Below are positions 7,795-14,138 of a DNA stretch of 14,138 nucleotides, one piece after another (the stretch's first letter is position 1; the number at the start of each line of letters is the position of its first letter). The notes under the pieces are model-generated. The model did not search any database. It was not told the DNA's origin and was given only the letters and a program-made list of their open reading frames with translations. The translations under genes were made by a program, and so were the position numbers. The stretch spans positions 1 to 14,138 of the forward strand of contig JAHEJE010000033.1 of the NCBI GenBank assembly GCA_024639035.1, in the 5' to 3' direction. This DNA comes from Alphaproteobacteria bacterium (lineage in GTDB: Bacteria; Pseudomonadota; Alphaproteobacteria; Rhizobiales; Aestuariivirgaceae).

Positions 7795-8928
7795 CTACTC
7801 TGCCGCCTCTTTGGACTTGTGGGTATCGCTCATGAACTCGCCGACCTGCTGGTCGAACACATAATCGGCCGGGCGCTGGCTGGCCAGGTCGATGTCGGGG
7901 GCCATCGGGCCTTCGGTGTCGATGCCCTTCATGTAGACCTTCAGGGCCTTCAGGGGATGGGCCACAGTGTCGGCCACCGCCGTCGGCTCATAGCCGCAAT
8001 GGACCATGCAGTTGGCGCATTTCTCGTACTTGCCGGTGCCGTAGCTGTCCCAGTCGGTGGTCTCCATCAACTCCTTGAACGACTTCACGTAGCCTTCGCC
8101 GACCAGGTAGCACGGCTTTTGCCAACCGAAGACGTTGCGCGTCGGGTTGCCCCAGGGCGTGCATTCATAACGCTGGTTGCCGGCCAGGAAATCGAGATAA
8201 AGGCTCGACTGGTTGAACTTCCACTGGCGGCCCTGTTCGGTTCCCATGCGGAACACATCGCGGAAGATGGTCTTGGTCTGCTGGCGCGACAGGAAGTGAT
8301 CCTGGGCCGGGGCGCGCTCATAGGCATAGCCGGGCGAGATGGTGATGCTCTCGACACCGAGCGTCGAGACATAGTCGAAGAACTTCGCCACTTCCGGCGG
8401 CTGGGCATTGTTGAACAGGGTGCAGTTGACGGTCACCCGGAAACCGCGCTCGACGGCCTGCTTGATCGCCGCAACGGCGATCTTGAACACGCCTTTCTGA
8501 TCGACCGCTTTGTCGTGTTCTGCCTCGAGCCCGTCGAGGTGGATCGAGAACGTCAGGTAGGGCGACGGCTGGTACTGGTCCATCTTCTTTTTCAGCAGCA
8601 GCGCATTGGAGCACAGGTAGACGAATTTCTTGCGCGCGATGAGCCCTTTGACGATTTCGGGCATTTCCTTGTGGATCAGCGGCTCGCCGCCGGGAATGGA
8701 GACAATCGGCGCACCGCACTCGTCTGCTGCCTGAAGGCATTCGTCAACTGACAGGCGCTTATCGAGGATCGGCTTGGGATAGTCGATCTTGCCGCAGCCG
8801 GGACAGGCCAGATTGCAGCGGAACAGCGGCTCGAGCATAAGCACCAGCGGATAGCGCTTATTGCCGGCCAGCTTCTGCTTCATGATGTAGGCCCCGACAC
8901 GAACCTGCTGGATCAATGGAACAGCCAC
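7795..8928 (-). CDS. hpnH: Adenosylhopane synthase HpnH, radical SAM
   Basis: A 377-residue radical SAM enzyme that adds a 5'-deoxyadenosyl group to the C30 hopene, forming adenosylhopane, the entry to all C35 hopanoids. The 4Fe-4S motif Cys38-x3-Cys42-x2-Cys45 lies in an Arg-Cys-Asn-Leu-Ala-Cys-Pro-Gly-Cys context, with the SAM-contacting Gly-Gly-Glu-Pro at 80-83. The C-terminal part, characteristic of HpnH, carries further cysteines at 256, 273, 304, 307 and 311 that could hold another metal site; that is inference. The frame extends upstream to 9009, but I chose GTG at 8928 because it gives the usual Met-Ala-Val-Pro-Leu N-terminus and has an AAGGG 7 bases upstream. It is the last gene on the minus-strand unit, 102 bp after hpnN. 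A 5-bp hairpin (9001-9015) lies in that gap. Confidence 0.95.
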   Translation of the reverse strand: MAVPLIQQVRVGAYIMKQKLAGNKRYPLVLMLEPLFRCNLACPGCGKIDYPKPILDKRLSVDECLQAADECGAPIVSIPGGEPLIHKEMPEIVKGLIARKKFVYLCSNALLLKKKMDQYQPSPYLTFSIHLDGLEAEHDKAVDQKGVFKIAVAAIKQAVERGFRVTVNCTLFNNAQPPEVAKFFDYVSTLGVESITISPGYAYERAPAQDHFLSRQQTKTIFRDVFRMGTEQGRQWKFNQSSLYLDFLAGNQRYECTPWGNPTRNVFGWQKPCYLVGEGYVKSFKELMETTDWDSYGTGKYEKCANCMVHCGYEPTAVADTVAHPLKALKVYMKGIDTEGPMAPDIDLASQRPADYVFDQQVGEFMSDTHKSKEAAE

Positions 8929-8935
8929 GTTTTTT

Positions 8936-8940
8936 CCCTT
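8936..8940 (-). promoter_or_regulatory. Ribosome binding site deciding the hpnH start
   Basis: On the minus strand AAGGG followed by an A-rich spacer of 7 bases precedes GTG at 8928. It supports this GTG over more distant in-frame starts up to 9009. Confidence 0.6.
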
Positions 8941-9030
8941 TTCTGACCGGTGCGGTTGCCCGGATGAATTCGCGCGCCCACCGTTAGGCCGCCTGTGGCG
9001 CGGGGTCAAGCCCCGGGCGGCGGGCAGCGA

Positions 9031-11679
9031 TCACTCCGGCGTGTCCGGCATCGTCCATGAGATGAGCTGGGGCAGCACAACAAGGGTGCTGATCAGCGTT
9101 ATGATGATGGCGACCGTGAGCAGTTCGCCCATGCTCGACATGCCGCGGTGCGGCGACAGCCACAAGGTGCCGAACGAGCCGATGGTGGTCAGCGCCGATA
9201 TCAAGACGGCGCGCGGCGTCGATGTCACGGTGACATCGCCGGGCTGGGAGGCGCCGGTGCGCAGTTCGCGGGCCCGCATGACATAGTGGATGGCCGAATC
9301 GATGCCCAGCCCTAACAGCAGCGGCAGCACGATGACATTGGCGAAGTTGAACGGGGTGTCGAACACAACCGTGTAGCCGACCAGCAGAAGTGCCGACAGC
9401 ACAATCGGCGCGATGACCAGGGCGATGTCGGACACCCGCCGCAGCAGCGGCAGCAGCACGATGATGACCAGGCCGAAGGCGGCCAGGCAGGCGATGCGGA
9501 TTGCCTGGGCCACGACGTCGGCAGCGCCGGTGATTTCCACCGGCGCCCCGGTGGCGTTGGGCGCCAGGCTGCGAACTTCGCCGACGAATTCGCGCAACCG
9601 GGTCTCGTCACTCATATCGCCCTTGCCGGTCACCTCGATGCGCCAGCGGCCGTCGGCGGCGATGAACTTCTCGCGGACCTCCGGCTCCAGGTTCTGCAGC
9701 GTGACCTCGGTGGTCTCGGCAAGGTTGGACAAGCGGGCGACGGTTTGCGGCAGCTTGGCGAACAGGGCGTGCTCCAGGCGCGGCAGCCGGGCGTCGAGCC
9801 GGGCCGGGTCGTTGGCCACACCGGCAAAGGCCTGGCGCATGCGGCCGGCGGCTTCGCGCACTGCCGGCGCGGTGCCGTCCGCTGCAACTATCCGGTCGAG
9901 ATCGCTGATGATGCGCAGCACGCTTGCGGTGCGCACCTGGTTACCGATGTCGCCGACGGCGGGCGCCGCCGATGGCAGGGTACCGGCCAGCCGGGACAGG
10001 GCGGCCAGCTTGGCCTGCTGATCCTGCGGCAGCAGATCCTCGATGGTGCGCACAGTGGCAACGCCCGGCAGGGTGCGCAAGCCGGCTGCCAGCTGACGGG
10101 CCTGGTCCGGCGTTGCGGCGACGATCTGGATGGCATAGGCCTGACCGGAATCGGTCTGCAAGATCTCCCGGAAGGCGATCACGCTGGGCGACTCCGGGTC
10201 CTTCAGGTTGGTCGGATCGCCGTCGAAACGGGCTGAAGGCAGGGCAAACAGGCTCGCCCCGGCAACGGCGACCACCACCAGGGTGGCGATCAGGCGGACC
10301 GGCGAACCGGATTGGCCATCGCCGGCCGCAGCGGCGCCGGCGGAGCCATCGCGCCACTTGTCAGGATAGCGCTGCAGCATCAGTACCGCCGGCAACAGGG
10401 TGATGCTGGCGGCAAATGCGATGACGATACCGCCGGCGGCGATAATGCCGAGCTGGGCCATGCCGGCAAAATCCGTCGGGGTGAAGGCCAGAAATGCCAG
10501 CGAGGTGGTCAGCGTGCACAGGGCCAGCGCCGGGCCGGTGCCGTCGGCGCTGGTGGCGATCGCCGCACCGGGGCCCATGCCGGCGCGGGCGTGCTCGGCA
10601 AAACGCAGCAGCATGTGCACCGCATAGTCGATACCGAGGCCGATGAACAGCACCGCGAAGGCCACCGAGATCATGTTCAACTCGCCGACCGCCAGGGTGG
10701 CAAAACCGGCATTCAGCATGAAGCCGAGAACCAGCATGGCCAGGGCCGGGACGATCAGCCGGATGGCCGGCAGACCGATGGCGATAACCAGGGTCACCAG
10801 CACGAACGACAAGACACCGGCCAGCGAGGCGCCGGCGATCACGGCGTCGAACTCCTCGGCATTGACGGCAGCTTCGCCGGTCAGGGTAACGCTGACCTTG
10901 CCCGACCGGCGGATCTCCGGATCGGCGACGATCTGACGGGCTTCGGCGATGGCCGCCTCGGCCGGATCGAGCCGGGAATAGTCAAGGCGCGGCTTGGCGA
11001 TGACATACCAGCGCGTCTGCTCTGCCCCGTTGCCGGACGTGCCCAGGTTGGACCACTCCATCGGCCGGGTGCGGCCAAGGGTGTCGGCGGTGACGACGTC
11101 GGCGACCTCGCTGAAGAAATCGACCGCGGCGGGTGGAACCGTGGCCAGTTCGGCCGCCTGGGCCATTTGCGCCGTCAGACCGGCAAGGCCGGCCAGATTG
11201 GGCTGATCGCCCAAAGCGCGCAGCAGCGGTGCGGCATCGGCGATGTCGGCAGCGATGCGCCGTACCGCATCGCTCTCGAGATAGAGTATGCCGTAGTCGT
11301 CGAAGAACTTGCCGGTGCCCGGCGCATAGACCGCCTCGAACAGCTCGGTGCGGGCAGCAAACGATTGCGCCAAAGATTTCGCCGCCTCGCGGCCAAGCTC
11401 GGTCTCCTCGGCGTCGATCACCACCAGGAAGGTGTTTTCAAGACTGGGAAACGCCTTGAGATAGTCGGCGAAGGCCTGGCGGAACGGCAGGTCCCTGGCG
11501 ATCATCTGGCCGGGGTCGGTGTTGACGTTGATCTTCACGATGGTGAAGGCAAGGGCGATGCTGGCGGCGATCAGGTAGGCGGCGATGACCGCGCCGGCAT
11601 GGCGGGCGCTGAACAGGGCGATGCGGCCATAGACCGTGCCGGGCGCGGCTGTTGCGCGCGACGATGTTGGGTGCCGCAT
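9031..11679 (-). CDS. hpnN: Hopanoid transporter HpnN, RND/MmpL-like
   Basis: An 882-residue RND-superfamily membrane protein that carries hopanoids from the inner membrane towards the outer membrane. The layout is the usual duplicated one: a first transmembrane helix at about 25-48, a periplasmic loop (about 50-275), a helix block (about 278-432), then a second half with a helix at 462-480, a second periplasmic loop (about 485-725) and a final helix block (728-874). Each half has the signature Gly-Leu-Gly-Ile-Asp motif: 347-351 (Asp351) and 790-794 (Asp794). These acidic residues sit where RND pumps take proton-motive force. There is no sign of truncation. Its ATG overlaps the last base of the hpnO TAA stop (TAATG), pointing to translational coupling. 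Neighbouring hpnO and hpnH make HpnN the best name; a generic MMPL-family exporter is the alternative. Confidence 0.93.
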   Translation of the reverse strand: MRHPTSSRATAAPGTVYGRIALFSARHAGAVIAAYLIAASIALAFTIVKINVNTDPGQMIARDLPFRQAFADYLKAFPSLENTFLVVIDAEETELGREAAKSLAQSFAARTELFEAVYAPGTGKFFDDYGILYLESDAVRRIAADIADAAPLLRALGDQPNLAGLAGLTAQMAQAAELATVPPAAVDFFSEVADVVTADTLGRTRPMEWSNLGTSGNGAEQTRWYVIAKPRLDYSRLDPAEAAIAEARQIVADPEIRRSGKVSVTLTGEAAVNAEEFDAVIAGASLAGVLSFVLVTLVIAIGLPAIRLIVPALAMLVLGFMLNAGFATLAVGELNMISVAFAVLFIGLGIDYAVHMLLRFAEHARAGMGPGAAIATSADGTGPALALCTLTTSLAFLAFTPTDFAGMAQLGIIAAGGIVIAFAASITLLPAVLMLQRYPDKWRDGSAGAAAAGDGQSGSPVRLIATLVVVAVAGASLFALPSARFDGDPTNLKDPESPSVIAFREILQTDSGQAYAIQIVAATPDQARQLAAGLRTLPGVATVRTIEDLLPQDQQAKLAALSRLAGTLPSAAPAVGDIGNQVRTASVLRIISDLDRIVAADGTAPAVREAAGRMRQAFAGVANDPARLDARLPRLEHALFAKLPQTVARLSNLAETTEVTLQNLEPEVREKFIAADGRWRIEVTGKGDMSDETRLREFVGEVRSLAPNATGAPVEITGAADVVAQAIRIACLAAFGLVIIVLLPLLRRVSDIALVIAPIVLSALLLVGYTVVFDTPFNFANVIVLPLLLGLGIDSAIHYVMRARELRTGASQPGDVTVTSTPRAVLISALTTIGSFGTLWLSPHRGMSSMGELLTVAIIITLISTLVVLPQLISWTMPDTPE

Positions 11680-13082
11680 TATTCGGCTGCCGCCTTGCCG
11701 CGGCCCCTGCCGAGCGCGTTGCGGGCGATGCGGTTAAGGCTCTCCCAGGCCGGTCCGGGAAACCGGTGCAGATCGGCCATCACCGTGTCGAAGGCGGAAA
11801 CGAACCAGGCGATATCGGCCTCGGTGACGACCAGCGGCGGGATCAGCTTGATCGTCGTCATGCGGTTTCCGGCGACCTGGGTGAGGATGCCGTGGTCGGC
11901 CAGCAGCGGAATGGTCACGGCCTGGCAGAACAGATCCTCGTTGAGCGTGTTGACCGCCTTCCAGGCCGCCCTCAGCTTCAGCGATTTCGGTTTGCCGAAC
12001 TCGATGGCCAGCATCAGGCCGCGCCAGCGGATGTCCTTGATGAACTCATAGCGCGGCGCCAGCTCGCGCAATCTGGTGCCGAGCAGATCGCCCATGGCGG
12101 TGGCGTTGTCCATCAATCCTTCATCGTCAACGACGCTCAGGGCGGCAAGGCCGGCGACCATGGCGAAGTTGCTCTTGCCGAAGGTCGAGGAATGGACCAC
12201 GGCGCGGTCGAGCGAGGAATACACCTTGTCATAGATGCCGGCGCGCATGACCACGGCGGAGATCGGAACGAAACCGCCGGACAGGGACTTCGAGACGATC
12301 ACCATGTCGGGCTCGGCGCCGTCCTCATGATGCAGGGCGAGAAACTTGCCGGTGCGGCCGATGCCCGACTGCACCTCGTCGGCAACGAACAGCGCGCCGT
12401 GCTTGCGGCACAGCCGGCCGGCCTCGGCCAGATAGCCTTCAGGCGGAATGTTCACGCCCTTGCCCTGAACCGGCTCGATGAAAAAGGCGGCGACGTCGCC
12501 GGCGGCGAGCGCCTGTTCAAGGGCCGGCAGATCGCCGAAGGGCACCTTGGCGCTGGCGATCAGATCGCCGAAGTTCTCCTTGAACACCTCCGAGCCGTTC
12601 AGCGCCAGGGCGCCGGTGGTCAGGCCGTGAAAACCGCTTGCGGCATAAACGATGCGCGAACGCCCGGTGGCGCGGCGGGCGAACTTGATCGCCGTCTCGT
12701 TGGCCTCGGCCCCGGTCGAGCCGAAATAGACATAGTCCAGGCCATAGCCAACGCGGCGCTTCAACTCGTCGGCCAGCAGGCCGCACAACAACGGTGCTTC
12801 CATCTGCACCAGGCTCGCGACGTCGGCGGCCATGAAGTCGTTCAACGCCTTCTTGACCACCGGATGGTTCCTGCCGATGTTGAAGGCGCCGTAGCCGGCC
12901 AGCATGTCGAGATATTTGCGCCCGTCGGTGTCCCACAGATAGGCCCCTTCGGCGCGGGCATAGCATCTGTCGAAACCGATGATCGACAGCGCCCTGGCAA
13001 AGCGCGGGTTCACATGGGCGGCATACAGCGCATAGTTTTCACCGGCGTGTTCGGAAATCAGCTTGTCGAGATCAAAAGGCAT
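11679..13082 (-). CDS. hpnO: Hopanoid aminotransferase HpnO, class III PLP
   Basis: A 467-residue class III (ornithine/acetylornithine-like) aminotransferase. HpnO converts the ribosylhopane-derived side chain into aminobacteriohopanetriol. PLP-site features are Gly-Ser-Thr-Gly-Ala-Glu-Ala-Asn-Glu at 121-129, Ser-Gly-Phe-His-Gly at 149-153, Glu-Pro-Val-Gln-Gly at 203-207, Asp235 in Ala-Asp-Glu-Val-Gln-Ser-Gly, and the Schiff-base Lys265 in Val-Ser-Lys-Ser-Leu-Ser-Gly-Gly. All are intact. Sequence alone cannot exclude another amino donor or acceptor; the name relies on direct coupling to hpnN and proximity to hpnH and hpnG. The ATG at 13082 gives a natural N-terminus but has no strong Shine-Dalgarno sequence. 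It is the first gene of the minus-strand unit, so its promoter should lie in 13083-13305, shared with padR; no convincing -35/-10 pair was found on the minus strand. Confidence 0.88.
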   Translation of the reverse strand: MPFDLDKLISEHAGENYALYAAHVNPRFARALSIIGFDRCYARAEGAYLWDTDGRKYLDMLAGYGAFNIGRNHPVVKKALNDFMAADVASLVQMEAPLLCGLLADELKRRVGYGLDYVYFGSTGAEANETAIKFARRATGRSRIVYAASGFHGLTTGALALNGSEVFKENFGDLIASAKVPFGDLPALEQALAAGDVAAFFIEPVQGKGVNIPPEGYLAEAGRLCRKHGALFVADEVQSGIGRTGKFLALHHEDGAEPDMVIVSKSLSGGFVPISAVVMRAGIYDKVYSSLDRAVVHSSTFGKSNFAMVAGLAALSVVDDEGLMDNATAMGDLLGTRLRELAPRYEFIKDIRWRGLMLAIEFGKPKSLKLRAAWKAVNTLNEDLFCQAVTIPLLADHGILTQVAGNRMTTIKLIPPLVVTEADIAWFVSAFDTVMADLHRFPGPAWESLNRIARNALGRGRGKAAAE

Positions 13083-13220
13083 CTGGGTCTGGTCGTCACA
13101 GGTTTGCCGGCCGCCGCCCGGGCGGAACGAGTTGCATTTAGCATATATCTTCGATCGGGTGCGATACCCATGCGGTCATTTCCGCGCAGTCGCATTTGCC
13201 GAACCTGTCACATATTTGCC

Positions 13221-13249
13221 TTGAAACTCATATATCGGTTCGGTATATG
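13221..13249 (+). promoter_or_regulatory. Sigma70-type promoter of padR
   Basis: A -35-like TTGAAA (13221-13226), a 17-bp spacer and a -10-like TATATG (13244-13249) give a near-ideal housekeeping promoter reading toward padR. The predicted start of transcription near 13256 leaves a leader of about 50 bases. Both palindromes of this region overlap the promoter or its start, fitting repression. The boxes are seen; activity is inferred. Confidence 0.6.
13232..13246. promoter_or_regulatory. Probable PadR operator, upstream copy
   Basis: The imperfect palindrome ATATCG-GTT-CGGTAT has one mismatch between half-sites. It lies in the spacer and first bases of the -10 box of the padR promoter, where a bound repressor would block RNA polymerase. 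It matches the downstream copy in half-site sequence and 3-base centre. Confidence 0.55.
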
Positions 13250-13261
13250 CTGAATCGATAT

Positions 13262-13276
13262 ATATCGAACCGATAT
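13262..13276. promoter_or_regulatory. Probable PadR operator, downstream copy
   Basis: The perfect palindrome ATATCG-AAC-CGATAT has its centre 30 bp from the upstream copy, close to three helical turns, so two dimers could bind the same DNA face. It covers the region just after the predicted transcription start. The left half-site also belongs to a 14-bp palindrome, TCGATATATATCGA (13255-13268), so the exact register is uncertain. Confidence 0.55.
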
Positions 13277-13305
13277 GAAATCTGACGGCAAACAGGGGTG
13301 ACCCC

Positions 13306-13851
13306 ATGAACATTCGCACATTGTGCCTCGGCATTCTCTCGTTCAAGGAAGCATCGGGCTACGAGATCAAGAAGATGGTCGAGGATGGCATGTTCAGCCA
13401 TTTCATCGATGCCAGCTACGGCTCGATCTACCCGGCGCTGACCCAGATGCTGGCCGAGGGCATGGTGACGGTCAGGGCCGAGGAACAGTCGGGCAAACCG
13501 GACAAGAAAGTCTATGCCATCACGCCCAAGGGACAGCTGGCGCTTGGCTGTGCCATCGACGTGCTGCCGCGGCCGGACAAGTTCAAGTCGGAGTTCCTGT
13601 TCCAGGTGCTGCTGATGGACAACCTCGAACATGACCGGCTGGCCGAGTTCTATGACGTGCGGCTGGGTGAACTCAAAGCCGAGTTGGCGCGTATCCGCGA
13701 ATGCTGCACGGCGGCATCGCTGCATCCCGGCCACAAGTTCGTCAACGGCTATGGCCAGGCGGTGATCGGCGCTGCGGTGACATATCTCGAGACCATGCGC
13801 GACGAGATGCTGGCGCCCGGTTCCGGTGCCCACACCGAAGCCGCCGAATAG
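13306..13851 (+). CDS. PadR-family transcriptional repressor
   Basis: A 181-residue PadR-type regulator. The N-terminal winged helix (about residues 3-85) starts Leu-Cys-Leu-Gly-Ile-Leu-Ser and shows the family's Gly-Tyr-Glu-Ile-Lys segment at 18-22. The recognition helix at about 36-52 contains Tyr38-Gly-Ser-Ile-Tyr42-Pro-Ala-Leu, and the wing ends in Lys-Val-Tyr-Ala-Ile-Thr-Pro-Lys-Gly (68-76). The C-terminal part (about 90-168) is helical and would form the dimer and ligand-sensing domain. AGGGG (13294-13298) lies 7 bases before the ATG. It precedes an efflux adaptor gene by 28 bp, the common arrangement in which a PadR repressor controls itself and an adjacent efflux system and is released by a phenolic or other small molecule. 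The inducer cannot be read from the sequence. Confidence 0.9.
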   Translation: MNIRTLCLGILSFKEASGYEIKKMVEDGMFSHFIDASYGSIYPALTQMLAEGMVTVRAEEQSGKPDKKVYAITPKGQLALGCAIDVLPRPDKFKSEFLFQVLLMDNLEHDRLAEFYDVRLGELKAELARIRECCTAASLHPGHKFVNGYGQAVIGAAVTYLETMRDEMLAPGSGAHTEAAE

Positions 13852-13879
13852 CCCGGGCCACACCAGGAGAGCTTACAAC

Positions 13880-14138
13880 ATGAAGCGATCGTACATATGG
13901 GCCGGTGTGTTCGCCCTGGCGATGGCAGGCTGGCTGGCCTCCGGGCAGATAGCGAAAACATCCGGCGAAGACCCTGCCGTGCCGGGCACGGCTGAAACGG
14001 AAAAGGCCGAAAAACCGTTTCGCGTGGCCGTCAGGACGTTTGCCAGCGAGCTCAGACAGAACACGGTCACGCTGCGCGGCAGGACCGAGCCGCACAAGTC
14101 TCTCGATGTGCTGGTGCGTACGCCGGGCATCGTCGAAA
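13880..14138 (+). CDS. RND efflux periplasmic adaptor (membrane fusion protein), 5' part
   Basis: An open frame begins at ATG 13880 with AGGAGA (13865-13870) 9 bases upstream and runs off the window after 86 full codons. The N-terminus has two basic residues and a hydrophobic stretch (about 5-21) with no lipobox cysteine, so it is an uncleaved anchor or signal peptide rather than a lipoprotein. A polar linker rich in Glu, Lys and Pro follows to about residue 45. The segment Thr-Leu-Arg-Gly-Arg-Thr-Glu-Pro, then Val-Leu-Val-Arg-Thr-Pro-Gly-Ile-Val-Glu (about 64-86), matches the start of the barrel and lipoyl regions in HlyD/AcrA-type adaptors. It would link an inner-membrane RND pump to an outer-membrane channel; the pump is predicted just beyond the window. 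It lies 28 bp after padR and is probably in the same operon. Confidence 0.8.
   Translation, partial: MKRSYIWAGVFALAMAGWLASGQIAKTSGEDPAVPGTAETEKAEKPFRVAVRTFASELRQNTVTLRGRTEPHKSLDVLVRTPGIVE

Noticed and set aside
13194..13220. Direct repeat ATTTGCC (13194-13200 and 13214-13220)
   Set aside because: Seven bases repeated once at 20-bp spacing is too short to distinguish from chance.
10312..13253. Long plus-strand open frames (10312-12051 and 11652-13253) opposite hpnN and hpnO
   Set aside because: They have repetitive Gly/Gln/Asp/Arg composition, no domains, and lie opposite intact HpnN and HpnO frames.
13228..13863. Minus-strand open frame opposite padR
   Set aside because: PadR has clear family motifs, a ribosome binding site and a promoter; the antisense frame begins beyond the padR stop and has none of these.
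13742..14130. Minus-strand open frames opposite the end of padR and the adaptor gene
   Set aside because: The plus-strand frame from 13880 has a good ribosome binding site, a membrane anchor and adaptor-family sequence; the minus-strand frames have no such support.

Overview
This GC-rich window most likely comes from an alphaproteobacterium, probably of the Rhizobiales (Hyphomicrobiales). That is inferred from protein style, gene content and a Rhizobiales-like intergenic repeat; no rRNA or taxonomic marker is present. Most of it is a hopanoid (bacterial triterpenoid membrane lipid) biosynthesis locus. The right end begins a separate PadR-regulated RND efflux operon.

Left block, plus strand, 1-7632: the 3' half of a hopene-associated glycosyltransferase (hpnB-like), then dxs (first step of the MEP isoprenoid pathway), hpnD (presqualene diphosphate synthase), hpnE (FAD-dependent squalene-forming oxidoreductase), hpnF/shc (squalene-hopene cyclase) and hpnG (adenosylhopane nucleosidase/phosphorylase). 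The genes are closely spaced and read as one or two transcription units running from isoprenoid supply to the C30 ring system and the first side-chain step. hpnC, which would normally accompany hpnD and hpnE, is not in the window.

Middle, 7633-7794: a convergent intergenic region holding two inverted copies of a 21-bp G/C-rich hairpin and a small extra palindrome. It looks like a dispersed REP/MITE-type element and may also insulate the two converging units.

Right block, minus strand, 13082 down to 7795: hpnO (aminotransferase giving aminobacteriohopanetriol), hpnN (RND-type hopanoid transporter, start codon overlapping the hpnO stop) and hpnH (radical SAM enzyme making adenosylhopane). HpnH acts on the product of HpnF, HpnG acts on the product of HpnH, HpnO modifies the side chain, and HpnN moves hopanoids to the outer membrane.

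Right edge, plus strand, 13083-14138: a 223-bp divergent region with a good sigma70-type promoter overlapped by two matching palindromes, then a PadR-family repressor and the start of an RND periplasmic adaptor (membrane fusion protein) that runs off the window. The palindromes are the probable PadR operators. Because the same region lies upstream of hpnO, cross-regulation of amino-hopanoid synthesis is possible but unproven.

I did not see a wholly undescribed system. The most interesting signals are the operator/promoter layout at 13221-13276, the inverted hairpin element at 7650-7786, and dxs sitting where hpnC might be expected.
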